A stretch of DNA of 64,000 nt from Ophioderma brevispina (taxonomy: Eukaryota > Echinodermata > Ophiuroidea > Amphilepidida > Ophiodermatidae). The notes beneath the pieces were generated by a model. The model had not been told where the DNA came from, searched no databases, and was given only the letters and a program-made list of their open reading frames with translations. The stretch spans positions 26,344 through 90,343 of the forward strand of contig JAMKCH010084957.1 of NCBI GenBank assembly GCA_023653785.1. The letters are read 5' to 3'. The translations under genes and the position numbers were made by a program. This document shows positions 47,615 through 59,840 of the stretch, in pieces. Every line of letters starts with the position of its first letter. Positions within the stretch are counted from its first letter, which is position 1.

Positions 47615-49990
47615 CTAATATTTCTTGGACTTTGCTTAAGAGAAAATCTCTCTGGATTTGTGAGGGGCGGTTGGCAACGGGTATCTGTCCAGACATAGGG
47701 TGCGTAACATTAGATACTTGGCAGCTCCGCTCTTGCATGCTCGCGACGCTACGACGGATGTCAGGTGGAGCAATCCTGCTAGGATGTATAAGTTTCGGTT
47801 GATGTTGAACGGAGGGATCCGGTGATAAGGGCGGCAGAGAATCATTAACACCGAATCAAGCTTCTTAGCATGGGGGTTGATCTTTCCAAACAGGGCAAGC
47901 ATATCTGCACTATGAGTAGCAAGGGCAAGTGCGCATGCCGTCGATCTTAGGGTATAGTGGGCGAGCACCCCATCTGTGCCAGTGAGTTGTTCAAGATGGT
48001 ATGGTGAACATATTTTACTCTTCGTCTTCTCGATGTGGGTCTTATAGAGAGGAGGGCGGTCCAAGGTAACTCCTAGGTAGACAGGGTTATCACAGTTCTC
48101 CAGGGTTTCCAGACCAGGTAACTGTAAGCTGAGGGGGGCGTGTGGCTTCACGGTTGCGTAGATGAAAAGCACACACCTGGGTCTTGGATGGCTTGCACGT
48201 AGGTGGTTGTTCTCATTAATAAGTGAGGAGTTTAATTCCAAAAGCTTTGGATGGTTCTCTCTTCAACAAACTGTGAAGTCGCTCGTGTGCGCGAAAATTC
48301 TAAGATCGTCTGCATAAATAAAACGACAGGTTCCTGCAGTCCTAGGTTAGTCGTTGGTATTAGATGTTGAACAGGAGAGGTGCAGCACGCGCTCCTTTGT
48401 GGTAGTCCATTCTTAGGCCTACGCCATCGGCTCTTTTTGCTACTACCTGAACAAAGAACATGCTGTTAGCCAGCAATCTGTGATAAGCTCAGGCAAGCGG
48501 ATTGTTCCTTGGTGATTTCCAGAATCTTATGGAGTAGGCATCTGTATTTAACAGTGTCATAGGCTGCTGATAGGTTGATGAAAACAACTCCGGTTACCAT
48601 ACCCCTCTCGAAACCACCCTCAATGTGTTGAGTTAGGTTGAGTACTTCGCTTGTTGTGATTTGCCAGCCTGAAACTGCTGTTCAGGTATGAGGTGTTCGT
48701 CTATATCAAAGGTGCAATACGGTTGAGCAGAGGGACGTTCAAGAGCTTAGTTGTAGGTTATGGTGAGGAGTGAGTGATATGGTGTTCTATAGCTCTTGGG
48801 ATTGGAGGACTTTCCCGGGTTTCAGGAGTGTTGTCACATGTGCTTCTTCCAGATCTTGGGAATCTGTGGGAAAGAAGGCAGCAATTGTAGAGCTTAAGAA
48901 AAACAATTCTTTGCTACTGGGCAAGTTTTTCAGTCTGCTCAGTGGGGAGAGCGTGGCCCTCGGCGGGGTTTAGGGGCTTGCCTGTGGCGCAAATTTACCA
49001 AAAAATCCCGGTTCGAATCCGGTGGGTCACTACGCGATTATTCGGGTGGCTCAATTCGGGTTAATCAGTATACAAGCTATTGGTTAAATACAGAATACCG
49101 CTTCCTCCATGGTTCACTTGGAATTGGGCAAATGAAAGTGAAAGCATATCGTCCTTCGGAGGGGACGTTAAGCAGTAGTTCCGTGTACAGAGATGTCACC
49201 AACTGTACTGTACCATCGCAGTCAATGTCGAATAAAGAGTAGGGTGTAAACCCCTGGACTGTTCACAATCAGACAACAAGTCTCAAATAGCGGGCCATGA
49301 TAGGACCGTCCGTATCATGGATACACGCGGCCCCAAGTTTAAGCTAACTCAGTTGCATAAATCCTGACAAAACCACAAGCCATTACAAATGACGTGTTGG
49401 AGACGCTTAAGAAGAAAGCTGCGCAGTTGAGATGTTGTACAAGGTCTATGCTTTTCCGTGTTGAAGTTTAGCAAATAAGGATTCCAATTTAGTTCCATGT
49501 TGAAGGGCCGAGTGAAACCAGGGTCGCAAATAACCTCTAAGGTCTAGGTTGGACCTTATGGGCTTCTTGCTGCACTGACCCATTTTAAAAGCAGTTGGTG
49601 GGCAACTTGTTTTGGTTGTGAAATGTGGCTGCTCTGGAGGTTCTGTTGGTCCCCTCGGAGCTTTCGGATGGTAGAAAATGCTTTCTTTGCTTGTGATGGG
49701 TCATATCGGCGGACTCAATTAAAGTATGCCAGGTTTGATCTTTCCGGAGATCATCTTTCCGCACCTAGCAGTTGTGTGGCCGAAAAGGGAACAGCTTCAA
49801 ACATGGTGATTATACTCTTGATATTCTGCTAGAACATTCGTGCAAAGGCCTGGTATATATTCAATCCTAAAGCCTCTGGGATGAATCTCCGGGCAGTCGT
49901 GTTCACTAGTTGGGCAAATTGTCATAGTTATGAGGTTTGGGGCAATCTCTTCACGTTCTGATCCAGATCATCAGTGAATCCCCTGCCAGT
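47615..49990 (-). pseudogene. Jockey-like LINE (family B), minus copy split by a SINE
   Basis: Minus-strand parts in order: HPRGFRIEYIPGLCTN and a following linker (about 49500-49930), then HIEGGFERGMVTGVVFINLSAAYDTV, RFIYADDLRIFAHTSDF (YADD at about 48310-48321), PVYLGVTLDRPPLY, YTLRSTACALALATHSADM, NPHAKKLDSV, LYILAGLLHL and RTLCLDRYPLPTAPHKSRE. It retains the RT catalytic box that the 38691 copy has lost. The C-terminal knuckle is missing. A tRNA-derived SINE occupies 48925-49335. Many frameshifts; the longest open piece is about 200 codons (47636-48241). Confidence 0.85.
48925..49335 (+). mobile_element. tRNA-derived SINE, copy 1
   Basis: An exact Pol III B-box GGTTCGAATCC lies at 49010-49020, with an A-box-like TGCTCAGTGGGGAGAGCG upstream at about 48936. 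The body contains TCCTTCGGAGGGGACGTTAAG and GTGTACAGAG, followed by AAAGAGTAGGGTGTAAACCCCTG, all shared with the SINE at 61040-61440. The A-to-B distance is longer than in a normal tRNA, so the head carries extra bases. The copy is inserted in a family B LINE. Boundaries are approximate. Confidence 0.75.
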
Positions 49991-50029
49991 ATGCTTTCCT
50001 ATAGTTAAGCGACGATAAAAGGGCATTTA

Positions 50030-51470
50030 TTTGGTCTTACTGCGCGTTGACTTGGATACAGATGGCAATGTTGAGTTAGTGAAACGGATCAACAATCTTG
50101 CTACCCAGGTTAGAGATGGTTATCTTGGTGGACCTTACTGTAGCCATAACGACACCGTGTGGCACCAGGGCCTGACTCTTCAAGCTCTCAGGCCCATCCC
50201 GGATCGTCACCTTGTAACATGCTTGCAAAACCGTACAGCTTTATTCTCGAGACCAGTGATGGGCAGTAGTTGTCTGCGTCGTCTGAGGAAATGGAGTACC
50301 ACAAGGCTCTGTACGGCCCTATGTGTCAAATTGTATTTCAGTGATTTACCTCAAACCACATAGACAATATATGGTACGCCGACGGTTTGCCCTCCTCAAC
50401 TCGGAAGCAAGCTGGACAGAAGGAGAAATGTCACACTGACTACAGACATGCCCTTATTGCAGCATATCTCAAGACATGGAGACTGAAGCTGAGCGAAGCC
50501 AAGACCACCGCTACGCCTTCCACCTCAACACCAACGCGGCCTCATCGCCAGCTTCCAATCAACCTCAATGGAGCCTCTCTGCCATACATCCCTACACCAC
50601 CTATTGGAGAGTGAAGCTTGACCGGCCGCTTACTTACCGGCAGCACCTCGAGGTCAGGTATGCGCCCAGGTATCGTCGAGGAAGAACCTCCTGTGGAGAC
50701 TTGCTGGATCTTCATGGGGTGCCAGCCAACGACATACGCACCACTGCCTTGGCTCTGGTCTACACACTGCTGAATATCCGCCCAGCAGGGTGCAACAAAA
50801 CTCTCACACAAAGAACTTGGACACAGTACTCATGGAACCTTGAGAACCATCACTGCTTGCCGCCGTCCTAGCTCCATCTGATTCCACCAGTGCTGTCAGG
50901 CATGGCCCGCAGTACTTCGGAGAGAACACCACAACGCAATAAACTATTGAACAAGGCCCCTGTCGGACAACAAGCACATGCTGCATAACACTGGTCAAAG
51001 AATCACACCAACTCGTTAGACAGAGACTGGGTTTCGCCGACCTTTCTGCCGACACGCTTCTAAACTCTGTCTCCAGTTCCCCTTTCAACTCTTACAGACA
51101 TGCAACTGCCTGGCTAGATACCCCAAGACAGATCAACTCTCTATACACTAAGACAGAAACTAACCACACCTGGCTGCAGTCTCCCACGCAGGAATGGGCA
51201 CCTTTAACCGGATCGCACCTGAGTCGGTCGCTTCAATAGCGATATGCACCGAAGGGGGCTGCGGCCGGCCATCGCCAGCCTGCCAATGTGGTCTGCATCA
51301 CACGACTGCGATCACATCTCAATGATGCCTACCTTCGTCCCCGGTAGACACATATTTTCTCAACCCCAACCAATCAACAGTGCAGTGAGTTGGCTCCAAC
51401 GCTTACAAACATATCTAGTCTCTGCCCTCATCCGCAAAGAGATGGTTTGGCTAACAATGCTAGATCAGGG
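50030..51470 (+). pseudogene. Jockey-like LINE (family F): RT middle to C-terminal knuckle
   Basis: Plus-strand residues in order: TVWHQGLTLQALR and PDRHLV, RLRNGVPQGSV (RT motif), YFSDLPQTT, then AAYLKTWRLKLSEAKT, LPINLNGASLPYIPTP..LGVKLDRPLTYRQHLE, ALVY, and at the end WGCGRPSPACQCGLHHT-like residues (C-x-C-G) near 51250-51310. A separate subfamily from B by sequence. The YADD box, expected near 50370, reads as YADG (TACGCCGACGGT), with the second Asp lost. Frame changes occur throughout; the N-terminal endonuclease is absent. Confidence 0.8.
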
Positions 51471-51479
51471 GGTGTTTTA

Positions 51480-52000
51480 ACCTCCTTCCACGGTCGCTAT
51501 GAAATGATGGCGGGCATCTTGGTCGGGAAGGAGCGGTGATGTTCTATCCATTCCGATCTGCTTGTCCGTCTTTGTTTAGTTTCATTGTAGCCCCATTGGG
51601 GGTAATATGGCTGCTGAAAACGCCAATAAAGAAGTGAGCTTTGGTGGAGTTTACAAGGCAGAATTGAGGGTGCTTGAAGCTCCTCCTACTTACGGAGTTT
51701 TATAGAACGAGTAACTATGAACAGAGCTGAAGTCAATGGTGAGGACTTCGATGGTGTTGGTTTGTCATCCCGATATTAGTTTGCCTTCTACTATGTATTC
51801 CGGTTTTGACATATAGGCCCTATAGCACTTCCTTTGTCGATGGTCTCCCTCGATGCAAGGACCATTCCTGTATGTTGGGCGTGGTTATCGATTCCTCTGT
51901 GGTTTTCCTGCAGACATAGACTCGCATTGGAGATCCTGAGATATATCAAAGTCCGTGCTGTCAATGTAGCTTTAACGCAAGATCCTGTCAATAACTGAAA
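51480..52000 (-). pseudogene. APE-type endonuclease fragment of a jockey-like LINE
   Basis: The minus-strand frame begins with YLRISNASLCLQENHR, in which LQE is the endonuclease motif that usually reads LQETH, followed by GMVLASRETIDKGSA. After frame changes it gives TIEVLTIDFSSV and a YWRFQQPYYPQWGYNET stretch, which corresponds to the usual GDFNxHHxxWGY. The GDFN catalytic residues are replaced by WRFQ. It is opposed tail to tail with the family F fragment. Family assignment (B or F) is not possible from this piece. Confidence 0.6.
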
Positions 52001-52689
52001 GTTTGCAGTGGTTTTTGTTTACCACTTACCAACTAAAGTCTCACTAATATTTGCTAATAAAGTCATCTTCTCCAAATAATACATTCAGCTTTTAGCTGTT
52101 TTGTAATAGGCAAAGTATGCTAGCATGCAAGTGACAAACCGAAAGGGATCTAGTTATACGGATCACCATTTACCCCGGAGTTTTGAAAAAAGTAAGTAAG
52201 GTTAAGTCCGTCCGTACGTACGTAGTTTATTCCCCATAGAGATCGAATAGGTATAAGCTTCAACTGTTTATAAATGTTCTTAAAAACGTTTTAACTATTA
52301 GCCCTGGGACTCAAACGTGCAAATACTGTAAAAAGGACTCGAAACGAAACATAACTGTAAAAAAGTTTGTGAGTCCCGTTGCTAGTCAAACGACGTTATT
52401 TTCAGGCTGAACATTTTTAAACAGTGTACAAGAAGATTCTAGTAAACTGTCATTTCTCCTCTTCTCCCTGTTTAGTCAAATGTTCAGATGGAAATAGTAT
52501 CAAAAATCTATAGATTTTGTCTTGTACGTAACCATGTTTATAGAACGATTGTTAATTTATTTTGTTTATACTCTTTGGGAGTGGGACTTCAAATTGCGTA
52601 TAAACTACATAGTCTCCTTTCACTTACAAATTCGTTAAATCACTCACAACTTACGTCCAAACTATCGTGTTTTTAAAATCAACCCCATG
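52001..52689. other. Unassigned stretch
   Basis: No gene or element end recognised between the endonuclease fragment and the start of the family C copy. Confidence 0.4.
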
Positions 52690-55600
52690 TGAACATCTTG
52701 GAAGAAACCCACCCTCAATTCCTATCGGCTGATCTACTCACGAGTAACTTTTCCCTTATGGCACGCCCAAGTTTGTATCCTGCAGCTGACTTTGAGGGTC
52801 TCCCCCATGCTAAGCGTGACATCAACTTACAGCTCTCCAGGGAGAACCGAGTGATATCATCCTCCTCCAAGAACTCCGCGAATCTGAGATAAGCTGGCAA
52901 ATCGAGGTTTTGACCTTATTTGCCTTCATTTCCGCAACAGCATGGGATCGCTTCCCCTGTGGTGAAGCACGGCATACAAGTGAGATCAACTCCCTGCAAT
53001 CTTCAATGATTCGCCGATCCAGTGATAAAATTGAAGCAATGGGAACCATTCACCAACTCTATAACCCCCCACCAGCTATGCAGCCTTCAACTCACTTTCC
53101 ATTATTTCAGCCGAGCTCCTTCGTCTGCGGAAGTTTTCAACTGGAGAATACCGCAGGGGATACTCCAACATTGTCAAGAATGGCAAAGCGGCGCTTGAAT
53201 GGATTGAAGCCCCAAGACCTCCACTGCTGTTTGATAGTAAGGATCCACCTACCTTCTATTCTAGCAGTCATGGGGACTGGACCGTCCCGACCTGTCCACA
53301 TTCCACCAGCGACATCCGATCCGCGCTCCAGAACGGTCCTCCCTAGATGTCCTAGATCAGGTCATTGCCCGATCTTGGTCACCAGTGACCTCAAGGTCAC
53401 GATCTCCACCTCTACAGAAAGAGAGATGGAATTTTCAAGGAAAGCCTCTGGTCCAGTTCAAACACTCACCACGAACTGTCCCATCCACGCTGCCAGTACC
53501 CGGCTTCATCTTACATCAACGATGCATATTCTGACTTCTGCTCCATGCTCCCACCAAGCACTAATGTTCCATTCCAGAGGCAGAAGGAATCCCTACACCC
53601 CCTGTTTGGACAAGGATGCACGAGTTTATACAAAGCGTAGTAATCCAACTGCGATTACTGAGAGAATAGCAAAGAGGAACCAGCTACTGGATCTGCCTGG
53701 CCAAAAGAGACGCACCAGATTTGAGGAGGAGATATCCAATTTCAACTTTACCCACTCAACCGCAAGGCCTTGACACCATCAACAAGCTCACCGTGCGTAG
53801 CGTCAGCTAAGCCATGTCCTGTCCTCTGCACACTCCATCGCTTTCAGTACTTGTCAACAAAGGAAAGTGCAAGACCACACTCCACATGCGGAAAGCCCAC
53901 TCTCGTGCTTTTAATCGAATTAACAGCTTCTACAAACCTCTCAACCGTCAAGCCATGTCCCAAGCATTCACCTATATGAGATCACCGAAGCAATTTAAGT
54001 TCTCAAGAATGGGAAAGCTCCTGGCATTGACAACATCCATACAGAATTCTTGAAGAATATGGCACCCTAAGCTGTGCGATGGCTTCAACTCTTCCTTTCT
54101 ACTTGCATGGGAACATCAACTTATTCCCTCAAAATGAAGACTTCAAAGGTCCTTGCAATCCTGAAGCCCATAACCAGCACATGAGCCCAAGATTTACAGA
54201 CCTATCTCGCTACTATCTCACAGCTATAAGCTGCTTGAGCGACTGATACTCGGTAGAATCAATGGTACGGTCGAGGCAAATTTAACCCCGCACCCAAGCT
54301 GGATTTACGCAAGTAATCAACAACTGACCAGATAGCAAGACTATTTAATGACATCGAGACAGCCTTCCAGAGAAGCAAAGTTTGGAGCAGTCCTGCATTG
54401 ACCTACTGCTGGCCGTCGATACCGTCGTGGCACCGAGGTCTCTACCTCAAGTACTCAAAATCCTTCCATTATGTAGCTTTTCACGTTCATATGCTTCTCA
54501 GCCAAGCCGATCTTTCCGTCCTGGAGAACCTCAAATGGGCAACGCCAGTAGTAAGCGCAACTTAGGAATGGTTTCCCCACCAAGCTCCTGTCCCTGGCAT
54601 CCATCTCTTCAACATCTACGTCTCATATATGCCAAAGAGAGATTGTACGCAGTACGCCTACCGCAGACGACACTGCAACTTGGAATATCTTTTCTGATTC
54701 CTTGAGTCGCTTATAAACAGTGGTGCAAAAGACCAATCACTTGGAAGCCAATTCTCCACCCGATGCTACTTGAAACTCAGCAAATCCCAGACCGTCAGCT
54801 CTGTTTTCCACCTTGCAATCGAATGCTCAAAAAGACAACTAAACATAACCTAGATGGATAAAAACTGGCCACATGACCCAACACCGAAGTACCGTGGCGT
54901 CACAATGACCGCAGCCTTTCACTCAACACACCAGGCAGTCGCTTGCCAAGACGCATCTCGTGTCATAGCCTCCTCAGAAGGCTCGCAGGCACTGGATTGG
55001 GTGTCACTCTTGACACCTTCATACATCACTGTTGCTTGGCATACTCCACTGCTGACTACGCTGCACCAGTATGGAGTCACAGCGTACATTCACACCAAGA
55101 TTGATGTCGTTCTGATGATTGCCAGAGACTTGTTTATGGATTGCCTTTTGGCGACGCCTGTAAATACCTTCCAATTCTGTCTGGAATAGCTCCTGCAAAC
55201 CTTAATTAGGAGGAACCTTCAGACGATCCAGCTCGCCAAGAACTGTGATACCTGATAGTCTAATCCCCCACCAACACCCTTTGATTTGAGGATCAGAGAA
55301 TTCCCCACGGAATCACTTTGCTACCCAATCCATGGAACTGCAGTCCCACAGTACCCTATCGATCATCTTGGATCCATGACAGATGGTATGATCAATGGTC
55401 ATCCTCAACCTTGAACCTAAAGCAGTTTTTTGGACAGCCCATCTAGCAAGCCCCAAATGCCTGTGGCCTTGATAGGAAAGCATGGGTCCACCTCACAGAC
55501 TCAGAACTGGCGTTGGGCGCACAAAGAACTTCCTTCACACGATCTGAGTAGACCCATCAACCAAACGCGAATTGTGGAGAGCCACAAACCCTTAGCCACA

Positions 55601-55733
55601 GTCATAGATGACTGTGAGTGAGGTCTACAAGTCCCAAAGGAGAATCCAGGCCCTGATCAACCTGATGATGAAACCTATCAGCTGTTTAAAGACGGATCTT
55701 CCACTGTGATTTTGGCTGGGCACGAACGAACAA
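52690..55733 (+). pseudogene. Jockey-like LINE (family C), near full-length but heavily frameshifted
   Basis: Domains in order: endonuclease start with IILLQELRESEISW (about 52855), LLFDSKDPPTFYSSSHGDW, RSGHCPILVTSDLKVTIST (degenerate SDHxPI); linker RKAHSRAFNRINS; RT with LKNGKAPGIDNIHTEFLKN, RPISLLS-like, and a TADDTA segment (for YADD) near 54657; thumb with TPKYRGVTMTAA and HTKIDVV; C terminus with SPSSKPQMP..LIGKHG and CGEPQTLSH-like residues (55560-55590); then KDGSSTVIL. The 3' end is defined by a 61-bp truncated insertion of the same tail at 62639-62699. The 287-codon open frame at 52910-53773 does not follow the coding frame throughout. Confidence 0.8.
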
Positions 55734-55739
55734 CGTTAA

Positions 55740-56340
55740 TCACGATCTCCAGCTAATTTCCCATTGCAAATCCACTCGTAAGCTTCGTTCTGCCGTACCC
55801 CCTAAAACTTTATCTACAGGCTTGTTTGAACTATTACATTCATTTGAAAGCCACTTTGTCTGTTTCACATCAAGTTTTCCCTTGCAGAAGTGGGGCTTCC
55901 TTGAATCGAGGTAGTGCAGGATACTACCTGTGGTCATGGTGGTTGCTGGAAGAGTTACCACAGACCATGGAACATCTTTTGTTCTGCTCATTGTGTGGAG
56001 CAACATGTACAGACAAGGACCTTCCTGAATTCAGTGAGTGCCACAACTTGTACCCATCTCTGGCTGGACCATGTGTGATACCACTGTGTTTGGACATGAT
56101 TACAAGAAAATCTGTTCAACATATAATATTCAGTCTCTGCTGAGTCTGGCTCAACACTAGTTTTAATCCTGCCCAATATGTTCGTGATGTAAGGTATTAG
56201 TATACTCATCTTACTGGTTTGATGTTTTGATGTACTTTGTTTGGATTTTATATTTTCTATCTAGCAATAGAAGAGTTATTGTGATTTTTGCGCTATATAA
56301 CATGTGACAATTTCTATATTGTTCTATTTAATCTATTAAC
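55740..56340 (+). pseudogene. C-terminal fragment and 3' UTR of a family B-like LINE
   Basis: LQKWGFLES-like residues, then LPQTMEHLLFCSLCGATCTDKDLPEFSE and CLDMITRK match the family B end at 43455-43700 (QTMKHLLVCSLLEQQCTNKDLAEFSE). The downstream GTGATTTTTGCGCTATATAACATG (about 56280-56303) looks like a LINE 3' terminus. It directly follows the family C tail, so the two fragments are adjacent insertions or one inserted into the other's flank. Confidence 0.7.
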
Positions 56341-57659
56341 AATATTACATTCTTTCTGTGTGTCCAAATTATGTACCACTACTGTGACATGCGGTCTATA
56401 AACTAGGAACGAGGTCAAAGAAATGTTTTCTGTTTTACGCGTTGATATTGGCTACACCAAAGTGACCAGCATCGTGTATTGAAGCCTGCTCAATCAAAAG
56501 TTTGCCGTGGTTAATGAAAATGGCAAAGAACCGGGGGATGGATTCCCATATTATTTGCGTTTTGTTTTGGGTTTTTTGAATTTTTTCCATCATTCCTATC
56601 CAAAACTGAACAAGACATGCTACCTTTTTAAAAAGGTCAGCTGTAACATACAAAGGCAGATACGGCAGGGGTCAATATAGAACCCACATTAAAAAAAAGC
56701 TTCAATGACCAAATGAACCTAAAACTAGAGTAGACCTGTAAAACCATCCAAAGTGTTCTCTAAAACATCGAGACACGTCGTTCTACTTCTTCTACTGGAT
56801 AACGATACAACTCCCTCGTGGGACAACCCGGATGAAGTAATTTGACACAGCTGATTTAATTGGTCCGGTCGATTTTGAAAGATAATATTTCTGTTAAATT
56901 ATTCCGTCTCGTATTGCTTCCTAGGTAATGAAAGAAAACTATGGCAATCGAGGCGCGAGTAATGTTTGGAGCGGCGATTCGTCCTTTGAGCATCGGAAGG
57001 GAATTTTTGCACCGTTTATGACTTAGGGGAGGCCCCTATGGCTTGTGCAAGATTTTTCATCTTTTTTTGTGCGTTCCTCTGGGAGCTAGGACTCCCACTC
57101 ACAGTTTGTATGATTCTGACACACTACACTCTCCAATCAATAATTATTGAAAACCATTCTTGCTGCCCGCCCTTTGGATTTTTTCTGATTTTCATGTGTG
57201 TTTCGTTTGTGTAAGGTCCCATACTGCGGACATATTCACACATGGGCGCACAGGTTTTTTGTAAGCCTTGAGCCTTGGTTTCTTTGGTGCAAGAATGGGG
57301 GTTTCTGCGCACAAATTCTATGGTTTTTGCTGGCCAGATTGAATGAGATGCTTATATTTGGGTATTCCCTTTCAAGTCTTGTTGATGTCGACACCGAGGG
57401 TAAGGTGTGAGTTTGTGTTTTTTTCCTGGAGTACAGAGTTTACAAGACGTAATAGGTGATATGATTGGAATTTGGAGATGGTATACGGAGAACAATCATT
57501 GTGTTCCTCAGCTAATAAACATCTCACAAATAATAAACATGCTTGAGACTTTTCCGGATATAACCACAACACCGATACTGCTGCCTTTACGAGTAACAAA
57601 ATGACATCATGAGGGCAATGATGGAACTTGGTCAGGTAATTGCTGGTTCCTTTTCGATT
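56341..57659. other. Unassigned stretch
   Basis: No gene, element end or repeat recognised. Open frames up to 115 codons on the minus strand (57372-57719) lack any signature. Confidence 0.4.
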
Positions 57660-58184
57660 TAATGCAGCCATCACCGCATAGACTATCCCCCCCTTCTCAC
57701 CGTCTTTCTCATACCTCAAATATAACTGGAAATGTTCTTGGCTGGCTTAAATCCTGCCTTACTGCCCGAACCATTCAGGTCGGAATTTCTGGTGTTGTGT
57801 CTGAACCATGTCGCTGGACGTGGACTTTCCCCAGGGTCAGCGTCAGCCCAATATCTTTACACCTTCTGGCCTATGACAACAATATTCTTGCTGCAATTTA
57901 CCATAACACTGTACGCCCGATTATGCCCACTAACTGTATCTTGCGTTTGAACCCATGAGTCCAGGAGACACTGCTGTTTCTCTATATAAAATCCAAGAAT
58001 GCATCAAAGAATTAAAAACATGGATCACACTACCAAACTTGCACTGAATGACCAAAAAGCTTAATGGCCTTGTTCTTGTTTTCTGCTTCCAAGCCAACCT
58101 AAGATATCTCACGAATCTAGTTCTATCTATTCCGAAGATGTTCAAATTGAAACATCTGTTGCATTCGCGACCTTGGAGTCCTTC
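57660..58184 (+). pseudogene. CR1-like RT fragment
   Basis: Translation gives TGNVLGWLKSCLTARTIQVGISGVVSEPC, LxQGSV- and YLY..LLAYDN-like residues (decayed QGSVLGPILF), then IQECIKELKTW, LNDQK-like and CCIRDLGVLP. This is the CR1 RT middle region (catalytic box lost) followed by the DLGVxFDAE phrase, which runs straight into the start of tandem unit 1. Confidence 0.75.
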
Positions 58185-58589
58185 CCTTCGATGCTGAAAT
58201 ACTGTAGGTCCTGACGTGTTGAGAAATCCTTAAAACGGCCAAAACGGATATCCCATTTTTTAAGGATTATCAATGTGAAACATTGAATCACTGAGAGTGG
58301 CCAACTGGCCAGGGGTTTTACATGGTGAACCAAAATCCTCGCATTCAGTGCAAGAACTGATATTTAAGAAGACCATTGCAGTAGACGGTGTAGACAGAAC
58401 AAATTTAACAGACTTAGTTTTTGTCAGCGACACAATAGGTATAATGTAGATGTTTCAAAACCATGGAAAGGCAATTTTGGGGTTTTTTTTTTTTAAATAA
58501 AAAAAACAATACCGCCATGTTCATCATAATTTCCACGGAAAGGTACTAAATCTCAGAACATGGTAAAAGCAGGAATTTTCTATGTCCGC

Positions 58590-59840
58590 TTTGACTGGTA
58601 ACGGATGGTTGGCCGTTTTATGCCATTAGTAGAACTGAAAGGAGAAATAGGGCCCCTACGGGACAAATCTTTCTGGATCAAACGGTACTTTTTTGTGCAA
58701 TCAATACAGTTTTAAACACCTTTCAGATCAGATGGCTATAGTATCACAATCACACTTTCCTTTTTTATTCCTTTTTATTTCAGCTTTATTTTGAAGGATA
58801 AGAAGATGCAAGTCCTCTCCTGTAAACTTCTCTTGCAGCAGTCAAGGAACCAAAAATCGAGACAAAGACTGGAATTTAAAATTAAACGTTGTTTTTTTTC
58901 CAGACATGATGGGAAAACTTCTGTTTGATCCCTTTTAGATTCCTGGGCACTCTTTCAGCCCAAGCATTTATTTATCTCGCAGGCCTCCCGGCCATTGGTA
59001 GTGACAAACACATACACATTTATGGTCCATTGAGTACTTGTAAATGAAATGCCGTATACAAGGAATTTTTGGCAAATTCACATAAAGCTGATTGTTCTGT
59101 CAATAAAGAGTGGTAAATTTTCATACAAGTAGGACTCTGCCAATAATTCGGTAACAATTCCTCTCGTTGGACCTGATAATCTGGACAGACCAAGCAAAAA
59201 TGGAATTCGTCTTCCAATGACTTCAAAGTAACACATTTTGGTCAAAGTCTCTCGGTTTGATTATTACACCGGTTATTAGCAGTCAATCTATAAGATATAA
59301 CCTTATCAATTGATACAGCGTTTTTTTTTGTATTCAATAACACTTTTCAAAAGTCTTCCACATCATAAGGAGTTTTAATCTCAAATCCCTTTTAGATGTA
59401 CAATGGATACAAAACTAATATGGTTCCAATACAGAGTCCTCAATAGAAATTGAACTACAAATTCGTTTTTTATGTACAAAATAAGGAGAAGAATTTGATA
59501 ATCTATTACTATTTTGCACAGAAGAGGCTGAGACACGACACCTATTATCGCGAATGTTAAAGAAGTTTAAGATTATTTGGTCTCAAATACAAAACTGGTT
59601 TTTAAGTAAGCTTGGAGTCCCAGTTACTCTACACAAATCCATATTCTCCTTTTGGGGTGTTTTTGTATTTCAAAATATGTAATTCGAGCCGTAAATTTTG
59701 TTGATCATGTTTAACCAAATTTCTACATATATGAGAAAGATGTCAATGTCCCCCTCTTTCATTTATTTGTTTCTTCAAAAAGAAGTGAAAACTATTATAA
59801 ACTAGAAAATATATCCTACTGAAAAACTCGAATTATTCCC
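58590..59840 (+). pseudogene. Tx1/L1-like LINE ORF2 C-terminal part, copy 1
   Basis: Corresponds to the better preserved copy at 62100-63340. Recognisable pieces are PLVELKGE, SFILKDK, NQKSRQRLEFKIKRCFF, then, after the inserted LINE, MDTKLIWFQYRVLNRN-like residues, FCTEEAE-like cysteine residues (about 59515) and KIIWSQIQNWFLSKLGVPVTL. The order W..YRVLN, C.FC..E.ETI.H..EC, W..I..WF..KLG is that of L1/Tx1 C termini. It is split by a 444-bp insertion and riddled with indels. Confidence 0.75.
58941..59384 (-). mobile_element. 5'-truncated LINE insertion with 13-bp target duplication
   Basis: The 13 bases ATCCCTTTTAGAT occur at both edges (58928-58940 and 59385-59397) and only once at the matching place in unit 2 (about 62457-62469), which is the empty site. 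The minus-strand frame reads SLEDEFHFCLVCPDYQVQREELLP, the C-terminal (I/L)EDExHFxLxCP..Y...R motif of a LINE protein, and ends at a stop shortly before AGATAAATAAATGCTTGG. This is a dead-on-arrival target-primed insertion. Confidence 0.92.

Noticed and set aside
52910..53773. 287-codon plus-strand open frame, the longest in the window, as a novel gene
   Set aside because: Endonuclease and linker residues of family C appear partly in this frame and partly in the others, so it is a LINE with compensating frame changes and not a new protein.
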